Assembly: GCF_003704105.1 (NCBI RefSeq)
Contig: NZ_QUOQ01000002.1
Span: 310,001 to 374,000, forward strand
Direction of reading: 5' to 3'
DNA from: Brevundimonas lutea
GTDB lineage: Bacteria; Pseudomonadota; Alphaproteobacteria; Caulobacterales; Caulobacteraceae
Length of the DNA stretch: 64,000 nucleotides
A program made the translations under genes and the position numbers. The notes beneath the pieces are model-generated. The model saw nothing but the letters and a program-made list of their open reading frames with translations, did no database searches and was not told where the DNA came from. Position 1 is the first letter of the stretch. Every line of letters begins with the position of its first letter. Shown here in pieces: positions 9,250-20,807 of the stretch.

Positions 9250-9274
9250 GGAACAGGCGGGACGGGGGTCTGTT
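9250..9274 (+). promoter_or_regulatory. EcfG (sigma-T)-type promoter candidate before katE
   Basis: GGAAC (9250-9254), a 16-bp spacer, then TGTT (9271-9274) compares with the alphaproteobacterial general-stress consensus GGAAC-N16/17-CGTT, one mismatch in the -10. It lies about 50 bp before the catalase ATG, a normal promoter distance. Catalases are known members of general stress regulons in this class. Confidence 0.5.
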
Positions 9275-9322
9275 GTGGCTGCGGGGCGGCGATGTCGCGC
9301 GCCCGCAGACGAAAGCGCATTC

Positions 9323-11416
9323 ATGGCCGACGCCAAGACCGACACGACCTTCTCGACCACCCACGGCGAGGGGGGTGAGACCCATCAGCAGACGGGCGCG
9401 GGCGGCGAGGCGCGGACCACGACCAATCACGGCGCGCCGATCTCGGACAACCAGAATTCCCTGAAGGCCGGGCCGCGCGGGCCGAGCCTGCTGGAGGACT
9501 TTATCCTCCGCGAGAAGATCCAGCATTTCGACCACGAGCGCATCCCCGAGCGGATCGTCCATGCCCGAGGCTCGGCGGCTCACGGCTATTTCGAGCTGAC
9601 CGACAGCCTGGAAGAATTCAGCCGGGCCAGGATCCTGACCGAGGTCGGCGAGAAGACGGAGGTGTTCGTGCGCTTCTCCACCGTGGCGGGGGGCGCCGGT
9701 TCGGTCGACACGCCCCGCGACGTGCGCGGCTTCGCGGTCAAATTCTACACCAAGGAAGGCAACTGGGACCTGGTGGGCAACAACATCCCGGTGTTCTTCA
9801 TCCAGGACGCGATCAAGTTCCCGGATCTGGTCCACGCGGTGAAGATGGAGGCCGATCGCGGCTATCCCCAGGCGGCCAGCGCGCACGACACCTTCTGGGA
9901 CTTCGTCGGCCTGATGCCCGAGACCAGCCACATGATCATGTGGGCCATGTCGGACCGGGGGATTCCGCGCAGCCTGCGGATGATCGAAGGCTTCGGCGTC
10001 AACACCTTCCGCCTGGTCAATGACGACGACGAAGCGGTGTTCGTGAAGTTCCACTGGCGGCCCAAGCTGGGCGCCCAGTCGACCACCTGGGACGAGGCGG
10101 TGAAGATCGCGGGCGCCGATCCCGACTTCCACCGGCGCGACCTCTATGAAGCGATCGACAAGGGTGATTTCCCCGAGTGGGAGTTCGCGGTGCAGATCCT
10201 GACCCAGGACGAGGCCGACGCCCTGCCGTTCGACGTGCTGGATGCGACCAAGCTGATCCCCGAGGAGCTGCACCCGCTCAGGGTCATCGGTCGCATGGTG
10301 CTGGACCGCAACCCGGACAACTTCTTCGCCGAAACCGAACAGGTCGCCTTCCTGCCGACCAACATCGTGCCGGGCATCGACTTCTCGGAAGACCCGCTGC
10401 TGCAGGGGCGGTTGTTCTCCTACCAGGACACCCAGCTGTCGCGGCTGGGCACAGTCAACTTCCACCAGCTGCCGATCAACCAGGCCAAGGGTTGCCCCTT
10501 CCAGAACTTCCAGCGCGACGGCCAGATGCAGACCCAGGTCTTCACCGGCCGGGCCAACTATGAGCCCAACAGCCTGGCCGAGGCCGGCGAGGAAGGCGGT
10601 CCGCGCGAAGATCCCAAGGGCGGCTTCCGCAGCTTCGCCGCGCCGGTAGAACAGACCAAGGTCCGGTTGCGGGCCGAGAGCTTCGCCGATCACTACAGCC
10701 AGGCGCGGCTGTTCTATCGCTCGCAGACTGAGCCGGAGCAGGCCCACCTGGCCAGCGCCATCGTTTTCGAGCTGTCGAAGGTCACGCTGGACCACGTCCG
10801 GGACCGGGTGTTGGGCAATCTGCGCAACGTCGACGAGACCCTGGCCGAGCGCGTGGCCAAGGGGCTGAATGTCGACCTGCCCGAGGCGAATGAGGCGTTC
10901 AGCGCGCCCTTCGATATGGATCCCTCGCCGGCGCTCAGCATCGTCGGCAAATATCCGGGCGGGCTGGAAGGCCGGGCCGTGGGCATTCTGGTGACGGACG
11001 GGGCCGACGGCGCGGTGGTCGAGGCGGTCAAGGCAGCGGCGGAAGGCGCCGGGGCCTCGGTCAAGATCGTGGCCCCCAAGATCGGCGGCGTCACCCTGAA
11101 GGGCGGCAAGGCTCTGAAGGCCGATGGGCAGCTGGCCGGAACGCCGTCGGTGATGTTCGACGCCATTGCCATCGTGGTGTCGGAGGAAGGCTGCGCTGAG
11201 CTGCTGAAGGAAGGCGCGGCCATCGACTTCGCCAAGGACGCTTTCGGCCACCTGAAGGCCATCGGCCACACCGCCGAAGCGCAGCCGCTGCTGGACAAGG
11301 CGGGGGTCGAGGCGGACGCCGGGGTGGTGGATCTATCGGACGGCGCGGACGGTTTCGTGGAGCCCGCGTCGACCCGTCAGTGGGATCGCGAACCCAAGGT
11401 CCGCATGTTGGCCTGA
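9323..11416 (+). CDS. katE: Large-subunit (clade II) heme catalase, HPII/KatE type
   Basis: A protein of about 697 residues. This is the size of large-subunit catalases, which carry an extra C-terminal flavodoxin/GATase-like domain (here about residues 545-690, from [20 protein letters not shown]). The catalytic His is in [15 protein letters not shown] (H80), the distal Asn in [13 protein letters not shown], and the proximal heme Tyr in [14 protein letters not shown]. It disproportionates hydrogen peroxide in the cytoplasm. The ATG at 9323 follows the EcfG-like promoter at 9250; an upstream in-frame extension to 9275 overlaps that promoter and is rejected. It is divergent from the TonB receptor and converges on the ABC-F gene, with a shared terminator. 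Confidence 0.95.
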   Translation: MADAKTDTTFSTTHGEGGETHQQTGAGGEARTTTNHGAPISDNQNSLKAGPRGPSLLEDFILREKIQHFDHERIPERIVHARGSAAHGYFELTDSLEEFSRARILTEVGEKTEVFVRFSTVAGGAGSVDTPRDVRGFAVKFYTKEGNWDLVGNNIPVFFIQDAIKFPDLVHAVKMEADRGYPQAASAHDTFWDFVGLMPETSHMIMWAMSDRGIPRSLRMIEGFGVNTFRLVNDDDEAVFVKFHWRPKLGAQSTTWDEAVKIAGADPDFHRRDLYEAIDKGDFPEWEFAVQILTQDEADALPFDVLDATKLIPEELHPLRVIGRMVLDRNPDNFFAETEQVAFLPTNIVPGIDFSEDPLLQGRLFSYQDTQLSRLGTVNFHQLPINQAKGCPFQNFQRDGQMQTQVFTGRANYEPNSLAEAGEEGGPREDPKGGFRSFAAPVEQTKVRLRAESFADHYSQARLFYRSQTEPEQAHLASAIVFELSKVTLDHVRDRVLGNLRNVDETLAERVAKGLNVDLPEANEAFSAPFDMDPSPALSIVGKYPGGLEGRAVGILVTDGADGAVVEAVKAAAEGAGASVKIVAPKIGGVTLKGGKALKADGQLAGTPSVMFDAIAIVVSEEGCAELLKEGAAIDFAKDAFGHLKAIGHTAEAQPLLDKAGVEADAGVVDLSDGADGFVEPASTRQWDREPKVRMLA

Positions 11417-11435
11417 GCCAAGCCGGAGGCCGTCC

Positions 11436-13256
<1,821 letters not shown>

Positions 13257-13306
13257 GGGGGCGGGGTATAGGGCGCGCGGCGCGCCGGGTCACGCGCCGC
13301 CGATGA

Positions 13307-15964
13307 TCACCGCACCGGGCCTCGGAAGAGGGCGTTGAGGAGCAGGCCATCCTGGCCTCGGAGGAAGCCGCGCAGGGTGGGGTCTTGGGCGAAGGCGACG
13401 ATCCAGCCGTCGCCGAGCGGCTGGGCCATGACGGCGGGCTTGTAGGCCAGCTGGGCGCGATTCTCGCTCCACAGCTGGCCGGCCTCCAGCAGGGTGTCCG
13501 GGCCTTCGAAGCGGACGACATTGACGCCGTCCTCCAGGGTCAGGGGCTGGAACACCGCCGCGCCGCCGTACAGGATGCTGATGTGCTCGGGTACGCCGGC
13601 GGCCAGCCAATGGTCGCGGTCGACCCGCGCGCCGAGGAAGGCCCCGGCGACCTGGTCCAGCTCGCGGTCGGTCCCGCGCACGCGGGTCAGATAGGCGTCC
13701 TCGTCGGTCAGGAGATCGCCTTCGGGAGCAGCGTCCGCTGTGTCGGGCGCGTCCTCAGCCTCGGCGTCCTCGGCCGCGGCGCCTTCCAGGCGGGCGGCCA
13801 GGAGCCTGGCTTTGGGATCGGCGATGGCCTCGGCGGCGCCGGCCATGGCGACCAGCACGCCGCCCCGCTCGGTGAAGCCCCGCAGATTGGCCAGGCCCAC
13901 TTCTCCCAAGCCGCCATAGCCGCCGTCGGGCAGGATGACGGCGTCGAATCCCGACAGGTCGGCGCGGGCCAGGTTGCGGACGGCGACCACCGTGACCGGC
14001 CAGCCGTATTCGCGTTCCAGCACATGGCGGACGGAGCCGGCGGCGGTGGGCGAGGTTCCGTCGTCCCAGGCCAGGGCGACGCGGGCGGCCTTGAGCACCG
14101 GCGAGCGGTCGGAGCCGAAGCTGGGACCTTCGGTCACCCAGGTGTCGCCGACGGCGGTGACATCGGCGCCGGTCTCGGCGGCCAGGCGGGCGATCGTCGC
14201 GTCGACATCGTCGGGGTTGCCGCCCCGGGTGACGATCATCGAGCCGGCCGGATACGGGCGGCCGTCCAGGGTGAAGCCGGCCTCCGGGCTGCGGACCCGA
14301 AGCCCCGCGTCGAGGGCGGCGGTCATGAAGCGGAAGGCCTGGGTTCCGGCCGGAACGATCCAGGCGGGGGAGTCGGTCGGTCCGGTGACGGCACCGACGC
14401 GGCGGCGGCCGGGCTCAAGACGCTCTCCGGTCGGCAGAGCGCGGCAGTCGATCACCGGCGTGTTGAAGGCTAGCGGCAGGGACCAGGCGGTGACGTCATA
14501 GATCTGGGCGTCGAGGCCCAGGGCGCGACGACGCTCCTGCTCCTCCAGGAAGCCGGGGCGCAGCGCGATTGAGCGGTCGAACAGCACGCGGGCCAGAGGG
14601 CCCATCGGCTGGCCCTCGGCGATGGCGTAGCCGCCCTGGGGCATCGACTGGCCGCAGGCGGCGCCGGAGGCGCGGCTGACCTCGACGCCCTGAAGCGCCA
14701 TCAGCTCGGCCAGGCGGTCGGCGGCGCCGGGATCGGCCGCGTCGCGCGGCAGGAGCCAGCCGCCGGTCCGGGCCACGGCCTCGCGGCTGTGGGCCCAGTG
14801 GTCAGAGAGCAGGCGAGCGCGCTCTCGGGCGGCGGCCTCGAGCGTCGACAGGGCGGCGGTGAAATGGCCCTGGATGGTCTCGGGATAGGTCAGGATGTCG
14901 CCGGACGAGCGGCGGGCGGCCAGGCCCCGCGCCGAGCCCTGCTCATAGGTCATGGAGACCGCGCCCAGATAGCTGGGCCAGGCGTCGCCGTAGCCGGGAT
15001 AGAAGGCGTCGTAGACCTCGCGGGTGAAGTAATCGAGGCCAAGCCGGTCGAACCACTGGCCGGTGTTTCGACCGATGACGGCGCGGGTCTCCATCTGGCG
15101 CGGCGGCAGCAGCGGATTGTGGGGCTCGGCCTCTGGCGGGAAGAAGAAGGTGTCGTCCGTGCCCATCTCATGGGCATCGACCACGACATGCGGCGACCAG
15201 GAGCGCAGCAGGGCGGAGTGGCCGCGCGTCTCGGGCTGGGTCTGGGCGAACCAGTCGCGGTTGAGGTCGAACAGGGCGCTGTTGAACCGGCCCGTGGGCC
15301 AGCGCTCGGCGCGCTCGGCCGACAGGGGATCGGGGTCGATGCGGATGCCGGCGGCGGCGGCGTAGGAGGCGATGAAACGCTCGCGTCCGTCCGGGTTCTG
15401 CGTCGGCAGAATGAAGACCAGGGTGTTGTCGAGGATGGCCTGGACGCGCGGATCGTCGGGCGAGGCCAGCAGGTGGCGGGCGATGGCCATGGCCGATTCC
15501 GCCGGGCTGATTTCGTTGCCGTGGACGGAGTGAGCCAGCCAGACGATGGCCGGCTGATCGGCCATCAGAGCCTGGGCCCGGGCGGCGTCGGTGCGGCGCG
15601 GGTCGGCGAGGGCCTGGGCCGCGGCCTGGATCTGGTCGAGACGGGCGATGTTCTCGGGCGAGCCGATCACGGACCAGAGGAGCGGACGGCCCTCGTGGGT
15701 CTGACCATACTGGCCGATGCGCATCCGGTCGGGGGCGGCGGCTTGAAGCGCCTCGAAATAGCGGTGGACGGCGGCGGTCGGGGTGATGCGCTTGCCCAGC
15801 TGGTGACCGAGGATCTGCTCGGGCGTGGGGATGGAGGCGTCGTAGCCGGACGATTGCAGCGGGCTGGGGATGAAGGCCGGGCGCTCGGCCACAGGCTGGG
15901 CGGCGGCGGGAAGGGCGGCGCAACAGGCGGCCGCGAGCAGGGCGGCGGTGAAACGGCGAGACAT
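13307..15964 (-). CDS. Secreted M14-family zinc carboxypeptidase
   Basis: A protein of 885 residues with signal peptide MSRRFTAALLAAACCAALPAAAQ. The M14 domain is at about residues 50-330. The zinc-ligand motif is HSVHGNE (HxxE), the third ligand His is in VVVDAHEMGTDD, and the catalytic Glu is probably in SMTYEQGSARG. The C-terminal half contains a DJ-1/GATase-like stretch (SGFDAVILPDGGYGGLGEVGLANLRGFTERGG), as in other long bacterial M14 proteins. It probably hydrolyses peptides in the periplasm or outside the cell. I chose ATG 15964 because it gives a signal peptide; the frame runs open to 16936 through the YcgN-like gene and is not coding there. Confidence 0.88.
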   Translation of the reverse strand: MSRRFTAALLAAACCAALPAAAQPVAERPAFIPSPLQSSGYDASIPTPEQILGHQLGKRITPTAAVHRYFEALQAAAPDRMRIGQYGQTHEGRPLLWSVIGSPENIARLDQIQAAAQALADPRRTDAARAQALMADQPAIVWLAHSVHGNEISPAESAMAIARHLLASPDDPRVQAILDNTLVFILPTQNPDGRERFIASYAAAAGIRIDPDPLSAERAERWPTGRFNSALFDLNRDWFAQTQPETRGHSALLRSWSPHVVVDAHEMGTDDTFFFPPEAEPHNPLLPPRQMETRAVIGRNTGQWFDRLGLDYFTREVYDAFYPGYGDAWPSYLGAVSMTYEQGSARGLAARRSSGDILTYPETIQGHFTAALSTLEAAARERARLLSDHWAHSREAVARTGGWLLPRDAADPGAADRLAELMALQGVEVSRASGAACGQSMPQGGYAIAEGQPMGPLARVLFDRSIALRPGFLEEQERRRALGLDAQIYDVTAWSLPLAFNTPVIDCRALPTGERLEPGRRRVGAVTGPTDSPAWIVPAGTQAFRFMTAALDAGLRVRSPEAGFTLDGRPYPAGSMIVTRGGNPDDVDATIARLAAETGADVTAVGDTWVTEGPSFGSDRSPVLKAARVALAWDDGTSPTAAGSVRHVLEREYGWPVTVVAVRNLARADLSGFDAVILPDGGYGGLGEVGLANLRGFTERGGVLVAMAGAAEAIADPKARLLAARLEGAAAEDAEAEDAPDTADAAPEGDLLTDEDAYLTRVRGTDRELDQVAGAFLGARVDRDHWLAAGVPEHISILYGGAAVFQPLTLEDGVNVVRFEGPDTLLEAGQLWSENRAQLAYKPAVMAQPLGDGWIVAFAQDPTLRGFLRGQDGLLLNALFRGPVR

Positions 15965-16048
15965 GGACGAACATTCCCCTGACAGCCCGCGCACTTGGCC
16001 GGATTCAGCGGTCGCCCGCAAGCGCCGGAAGGCGTAGAAGCCCGCCGC

Positions 16049-16519
16049 ATGAAGCCCTTCTGGGAAACCAAGCGCCTGGACGAAATGACGACCGCCGAGT
16101 GGGAGGCGGTCTGCGACGGCTGCGGCCTGTGCTGTCTGGTGCGGTTCGAGGACGAGGACACCGGCGAGGTGATCCCGACGCGAGTGCACTGCAAGCTGTT
16201 CGACCCGGACCGGTGCGCGTGTTCGGACTATGCGAACCGCAAGGCCCATGTGCCGGACTGCATCAAGTTGACGCCCGGAAACATCGAGGCGCTGGAATGG
16301 ATGCCCAGGTCGTGCGGCTATCGCCGACTGTGGGAGGGGCGGCCGTTGGCCTGGTGGCACCATCTGGTGTCGGGCGACCGCGAGACGGTGCACGAGGCCG
16401 GCGTGTCGGTGCGCGGACAGACCATCTCGGAGACGGTGCTGAAGGAGGCCGAGGACGCCCTGGACTTCGAGGCGCCCGACTGGCGCGAGGAGCGCGGGAC
16501 GCAGCCGCCCGACGGCTGA
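16049..16519 (+). CDS. YcgN/UPF0260-type cysteine-cluster protein
   Basis: A protein of 156 residues. The conserved CDGCGLCC motif lies near residue 25, with further Cys in [18 protein letters not shown] and [11 protein letters not shown]. This is the UPF0260/YcgN (YkgJ-like, Fe-S or zinc-cluster) pattern. The cluster type and function are not known. I chose ATG 16049, preceded by a GGAAGG/AGAAG stretch; the longer frame from 15995 overlaps the divergent M14 gene promoter. It is complete and of normal length. Confidence 0.85.
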   Translation: MKPFWETKRLDEMTTAEWEAVCDGCGLCCLVRFEDEDTGEVIPTRVHCKLFDPDRCACSDYANRKAHVPDCIKLTPGNIEALEWMPRSCGYRRLWEGRPLAWWHHLVSGDRETVHEAGVSVRGQTISETVLKEAEDALDFEAPDWREERGTQPPDG

Positions 16520-16573
16520 AGAAGCCACCCGGGCGCTAACCAAGACTTGGGACTTTGCCGCCAACCTCGGTAA

Positions 16574-18571
16574 ATGGACACGACCCGCCCCGCGCAAAAG
16601 ACGAGCTCCGGTTTCGACAGGGTGGCGCGCATGGTCGCGCGCACCTTTGGAACGCCGATGGCGGTGGTGACCCGGATCGACGAGAGCGCCCAGGGCTTCT
16701 TCGCCTGTGTCGGCCTGGAGGCGGGGTCGGTTCCACTGGAGGAGAGCTTTTGCAACCGGGCCATCGTCGAGGGCCTGGATCTGATGGTGGTCGAGGACGC
16801 GACCCGGGACCCGCGCTTCGCCGACTACGCCAGCGTGACCGGCGGAATGAAGGTGCGGTTCTACGCCGGGGCGGTGTTCCGCGACCGAGCGGGGCGCGCC
16901 ATCGGGGCGGTGGCGGCGGTGGACACCCGGCCGCATGAAACGCCGACCGCCGAGCAGCTGGAAACCCTGGCTGACCTGGCCGCGCTGTCGGGCGAATTGC
17001 TGGAGGAAGCCCGGCTGCGTCGCGAAAAGAAGGCCCGGTTGCAGCTACTGGAGATGGCCGAACAGATTGCGGGCCTGGGGCACTGGCGGGTCGATCTGAA
17101 GACGCAGGCGGTCAGCTGGTCCGACGAGGTCTATCGCATCCACGGCGTGGCACCGGACGCGTTCGATCCCAATCTGGGCGGGGCCATCGACTTCTATCAT
17201 CCGGACGACCGGGCCGCGGTCGAAGCGTTCGTCCAGCGCATCGTGGAGACCGGCGAACCCGGCGAGTTCCAGCAGCGCCTGATCCGGGCGGACGGCGAGG
17301 AGCGTCGGGTGATCTCGCGCGCCATGCTGCAGCGGGATGACGAGGGCGCGCCGGCGGCGCTGTTCGGGGTGTTCCAGGACGTGACCGAACGTATCCGGGC
17401 GCAGGAGGCCGCGGCCCGGGCCAAGGACGAGTTCCTGTCGAACATGAGCCACGAACTGAGGACGCCCCTGACCAGCGTCATCGGCTTCGCCGGGCTGCTG
17501 AAAGCCAGCGACGGGCTGGGCGAGATGGAGCGGCGCTATGCCGACCGTATCTCCACGGCGTCGGAGGCCCTGCTGTCGGTGATCAACGACATCCTGGACT
17601 ATTCCAAGCTGGAGGCCGGGGCGGTCGAGATGGATCCCCAGCCGTTCGACCTCGAGGCCTGGGCGCAAGGCGCGATCGGACTGGTGGAGGGCCAGTGCGG
17701 CAAGAAGGGGCTGGCGATCTCCGTGGAGGTCGCGGCCGGCGCACCGGAAGCGTTGATCGGCGACGAAGGGCGATTGCGGCAGGTTCTGCTGAATTTCCTG
17801 TCGAACGCCTGCAAATTCACGGCGGAAGGCGGCGTTTCCGTGGTTTTGGGGGGAACGCCGGTGGCCGGGGGATGGCGGCTGAGGGTGGCGGTCACCGACA
17901 CCGGGGTGGGGATCGCCGAGGAGCGGATCGACGCCCTGTTCGAGCGGTTCACCCAGGCGGATCAATCGACCACGCGGACCTATGGCGGCACAGGGCTGGG
18001 CCTGGCGATCTCGCGGCGGCTGATCGAACTGATGGGCGGCGAGATCGGCGCGACCAGCCGGCCGGGCGAGGGCTCGACCTTCTGGTTCGAGGTGACCTTG
18101 CCGATGGCGGGGACGATGGGCGCCGAAGAGCCGCGGGACGGTGGCGATGTGAAGGACCTGCGCGGCGCGCGGGTTCTGCTGGTCGACGACTCGGCTGCCA
18201 ACCGCGATATGGTCGGCGCCCTGCTGGAGAATCTGGGCCTGCAGGTCGAGACGGCGACGGATGGGGCCGAGGGGGTCGAAGCGCTGAGGCGAGGCGGGCA
18301 TGATCTGGTGCTGATGGACGTGCAGATGCCGGGCATGGACGGCCTGGCGGCGACGCGGGCCATCCGGGCGCTGGACGAGGCCGTGGCGAAAACCCCGATC
18401 GTGGCCCTGACAGCCAATGTGCAGCCGGAGCATGTGACCCGCTGTCGCGAGGCGGGCATGGACGACCATGTGGCCAAGCCGGTCAGTCCGGCGGCCCTGG
18501 CCGAGACCATCGCGCGCCATCTGAGAGACGAGACGTCCGTAACCGCTTGCGTCCGGAGGCGACCCGCATGA
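16574..18571 (+). CDS. Hybrid sensor histidine kinase (GAF-PAS-HisKA-HATPase-REC)
   Basis: A soluble protein of 665 residues. GAF-like domain about 10-145; PAS about 160-275 (GHWRVDLKTQAVSWSDEVYRIHG, ending FGVFQDVTERIRAQE); HisKA with H293 in FLSNMSHELRTPL; HATPase_c with N box (LLNFLSNACKFT), G1 (DTGVGI) and G2 (GGTGLGLAI); C-terminal receiver about 530-650 with phospho-acceptor near D582 (LVLMDVQMPGMDG). The GAF and PAS ligands are unknown. No transmembrane segment, so the signal is cytoplasmic. It overlaps the following response regulator by ATGA, so they form one operon, immediately upstream of the GTA cluster. Confidence 0.92.
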   Translation: MDTTRPAQKTSSGFDRVARMVARTFGTPMAVVTRIDESAQGFFACVGLEAGSVPLEESFCNRAIVEGLDLMVVEDATRDPRFADYASVTGGMKVRFYAGAVFRDRAGRAIGAVAAVDTRPHETPTAEQLETLADLAALSGELLEEARLRREKKARLQLLEMAEQIAGLGHWRVDLKTQAVSWSDEVYRIHGVAPDAFDPNLGGAIDFYHPDDRAAVEAFVQRIVETGEPGEFQQRLIRADGEERRVISRAMLQRDDEGAPAALFGVFQDVTERIRAQEAAARAKDEFLSNMSHELRTPLTSVIGFAGLLKASDGLGEMERRYADRISTASEALLSVINDILDYSKLEAGAVEMDPQPFDLEAWAQGAIGLVEGQCGKKGLAISVEVAAGAPEALIGDEGRLRQVLLNFLSNACKFTAEGGVSVVLGGTPVAGGWRLRVAVTDTGVGIAEERIDALFERFTQADQSTTRTYGGTGLGLAISRRLIELMGGEIGATSRPGEGSTFWFEVTLPMAGTMGAEEPRDGGDVKDLRGARVLLVDDSAANRDMVGALLENLGLQVETATDGAEGVEALRRGGHDLVLMDVQMPGMDGLAATRAIRALDEAVAKTPIVALTANVQPEHVTRCREAGMDDHVAKPVSPAALAETIARHLRDETSVTACVRRRPA

Positions 18572-18966
18572 GCCATATCCTGATCGTCGAAGACGACGAG
18601 ATGCTGGGCGAGATGGTCGAGATGATCCTGGATCGCGCGGGGATGACCCATGCCCGCGCCCGGACGGGGGCCATGGCGCTGGAGATGCTGCCGCACGTCA
18701 AGCCTGACCTGATCCTGCTGGACATCTCCATGCCGGGGCTGAGCGGTCTGGATGTGCTGCAGGTGGTGCGCAAGGAGCGGCGGCAGACGACGCCGATCCT
18801 GATGATGACCGCCAACCAGTCGGCGGAGACGGTGCGGGACGTGATGGCCATGGGCGGCAACGGCTATGTGCTGAAGCCCTTCACGCCGGAGGCCCTGGTC
18901 GAACGGATCAGGAAGGCGCTGGCCGGACCAGGAACGGCCGCTCGACCGTCCCTGCGGCGCGGCTGA
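18568..18966 (+). CDS. Single-domain response regulator (CheY-like)
   Basis: A protein of 132 residues consisting only of a receiver domain: acidic pocket IVEDDE (residues 6-11), phospho-Asp D52 in LILLDISMPGL, Thr in LMMTANQ, and Lys in VLKPFTP. It has no output domain, so it should act by protein-protein contact or as a phosphate carrier. Its ATG overlaps the kinase stop, which indicates coupled translation and makes the upstream hybrid kinase its likely partner. The short C-terminal tail is not conserved. Confidence 0.88.
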   Translation: MSHILIVEDDEMLGEMVEMILDRAGMTHARARTGAMALEMLPHVKPDLILLDISMPGLSGLDVLQVVRKERRQTTPILMMTANQSAETVRDVMAMGGNGYVLKPFTPEALVERIRKALAGPGTAARPSLRRG

Positions 18967-19075
18967 AGGCTCGCTAATCCCGCTTTCGCGAGGCGGCGAT
19001 CCCGCCGGCGCTGGACCAGAACCGAGGCAGCGTCCGAATGTCCGACGGGGGGCGGGAGTCTGCTATGTTCTTGTC

Positions 19076-19546
19076 ATGGCGAAGAAAAGCGACATGGCGA
19101 TGGAGAGGGTGGGGCCGGAAGGCCGCGCCCTCCATGCACACGCCTTCACAGAATTGAACGGGCTGACGCGCGAAGCGATCGCCCTGGCGCCGAAGGTCTC
19201 GAAAGACGATCCGCGGCTGGAGCACCAGCGCTTTGCGCGCTGGCTCGGGATGATGGCCGGGGCGGTTCGCGAGGTGGCGAGCCTGGACCTGCCGCCGATG
19301 ATCGAGACGGCGGCGAACAGCAACCCCTCGGGCGAGGATCAGATGGGCGACACGCAGGCGCATGACTTCGAACGGGTGGAGCGAATCCGCGCCGGTCTGG
19401 AGACCCGACTTCACGGTCTCATCGACCAGCAGTCCGGCCGAGCGGAAGCGGGCAGCGAGCGACTGGGTGGCGTCGCTGTCGGAGGAGGAATTGACGCGCG
19501 AGGCGGCGCGGCGATGGGATCAGAATACGCACCAGCTGCCGCCTGA
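19076..19546 (+). CDS. GTA gp1-like protein, probable small terminase (TerS)
   Basis: A 156-codon frame directly upstream of the GTA large terminase, in the place of gp1, which acts as the small terminase in Rhodobacter-type GTAs. Residues 1-115 look like a real helical protein (RLEHQRFARWLGMMAGAVRE, HDFERVERIRAGLETRLHGL). The last 35 residues (Gly/Ala-rich, GGVAVGGGIDARGGAAMG) look like read-through into the terminase reading frame, so the original stop may have been lost. Assignment is by position and size only, since TerS proteins are poorly conserved. Confidence 0.5.
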   Translation: MAKKSDMAMERVGPEGRALHAHAFTELNGLTREAIALAPKVSKDDPRLEHQRFARWLGMMAGAVREVASLDLPPMIETAANSNPSGEDQMGDTQAHDFERVERIRAGLETRLHGLIDQQSGRAEAGSERLGGVAVGGGIDARGGAAMGSEYAPAAA

Positions 19547-20708
19547 GGGCGAGTGGCTGACCTGGCTGATGCTGGGCGGCCGGGGGGCGGGCAAGACATA
19601 CGCCGGCGCCGAATGGCTGGCCATGCAGGCGCGGATGGACAATGCGCGGCTGGCCCTGGTGGGGCCAACCCTGCACGACGTGCGCGAGGTGATGGTGGAG
19701 GGGCCTTCGGGCCTGCGGGCCACGCCGGAGGGCGTTGAGCGTCCGCGCTGGGAGCAGAGCCGGCGAAGGCTGGTGTGGGATCATTCGGGAGCGGTGGCGC
19801 AGGCGTTCTCGGCGGAGGATGCGGAGAGTTTGCGCGGACCGCAGTTTCACGCGGCCTGGGCCGACGAGTTCTGCGCCTGGCGCGAGCCGGAGGCTGTGCT
19901 GGCCAATCTGCGGCTGGGACTGCGGCTGGGGGTGGCGCCCCGGCTGGTGGTGACGACGACGCCCAAGCCGATCCGGGCGCTGAGGCGGCTGATGGCCGAG
20001 GCGGGGACGGAGGTGACGCGCGGCGGAACCGTTGAGAATGTGGCGAACCTGTCACCGGGCTTCCTGGCCAATCTGAAGGCGCTGTACGGCGGCACGCGGC
20101 TGGAGACCCAGGAACTGGACGGGCTGGTGGTCGAGGACGGCGGGGCGCTGTTCAAGGCCGAGGACATGCGGCGTGCTCGGGATGCGGGACGTGGCGATTG
20201 GCCGGAACGGTTTGAGAAGATCGTGGTGGCGGTCGATCCGCCGGCCAGCGCGCACGGCGACGCCTGCGGCATCGTCGCGGCGGGCCGGGCGGGGGCGGAG
20301 ATCTGGGTGCTGGCCGACCGGTCGGTGCGCGGATGCTCGCCCGAGGCCTGGGCCGGGGCGGTGAAGCGGACGGCCGAGGTGGTCGAAGCCGACCTGATCC
20401 TGGCCGAGGCCAACCAGGGCGGCGAGATGGTCAAGGCGGTGCTGGATCAGGCAGGAGTGACCCGGCCGATCCGACTGGCCCACGCCACGCGCGGCAAGCG
20501 GACCCGGGCCGAGCCGGTGGCCCTGCTCTATGAGCAGGGTCGGGTGGCGCATGGGGATGCGCTGGGCGAGCTCGAGGAAGAACTCATGGCGCTGGGGTCC
20601 GAGGACGGGCCGACGCGGTCGCCGGACCGGGCGGATGCGCTGGTCTGGGCGGTGAGCGAACTGATGCGGGCGCCGGGCGGCGAGGGGCCGCGGGTGCGGA
20701 ACCTCTGA
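19362..20708 (+). CDS. GTA large terminase (gp2), DNA-packaging ATPase/nuclease
   Basis: Up to 448 residues. Walker A GGRGAGKT (72-79 in this numbering), Walker B in FHAAWADEFCAW, and the nuclease acidic residues in VVAVDPPAS and SPDRADALVWA. It packages host DNA into GTA heads. The start is uncertain. ATG 19362 gives an N-terminus that looks like a shadow of gp1. The convincing terminase sequence begins near AERKRAASDWVASLS (about 19440), and the only nearby start in frame is GTG 19467. Neither has a good ribosome binding site. The overlap with gp1 is 80-185 bp, far more than the usual few bases. Confidence 0.9.
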   Translation: MTSNGWSESAPVWRPDFTVSSTSSPAERKRAASDWVASLSEEELTREAARRWDQNTHQLPPEGEWLTWLMLGGRGAGKTYAGAEWLAMQARMDNARLALVGPTLHDVREVMVEGPSGLRATPEGVERPRWEQSRRRLVWDHSGAVAQAFSAEDAESLRGPQFHAAWADEFCAWREPEAVLANLRLGLRLGVAPRLVVTTTPKPIRALRRLMAEAGTEVTRGGTVENVANLSPGFLANLKALYGGTRLETQELDGLVVEDGGALFKAEDMRRARDAGRGDWPERFEKIVVAVDPPASAHGDACGIVAAGRAGAEIWVLADRSVRGCSPEAWAGAVKRTAEVVEADLILAEANQGGEMVKAVLDQAGVTRPIRLAHATRGKRTRAEPVALLYEQGRVAHGDALGELEEELMALGSEDGPTRSPDRADALVWAVSELMRAPGGEGPRVRNL

Positions 20709-20729
20709 AGAGAATATTGGGCGGCGGCG

Positions 20730-20793
20730 ACGCCCCCTCCTGGTCGCGAGCGCGACCTGTCCTCCCCACGCGCCTTCGCGCGCGGAGAGGTGA
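20730..20793 (+). repeat. REP-like palindromic repeat, family B, between gp2 and gp3
   Basis: CGCCCC..CTCCTGGTCGCGAGCGCGACCTG, then CCTCCCC and a terminal GGAGAGG, resembles the units at 29779 and 30521, with a divergent inner loop (ACGCGCCTTCGCGCGC, itself palindromic). It fills the whole gap between terminase and portal genes. Confidence 0.55.
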
Positions 20794-20807
20794 TGATTGG
20801 AGCAGTC

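Noticed and set aside
9194..11269. Minus-strand open frame of 691 codons opposite katE
   Set aside because: It mirrors the catalase gene with low-complexity Arg/His/Leu protein and no motif; katE has all catalytic residues.
15965..16936. Upstream extension of the M14 peptidase frame to 1209 codons
   Set aside because: The extension is antisense to the YcgN-like gene and the kinase; the signal peptide at 15964 marks the real start.
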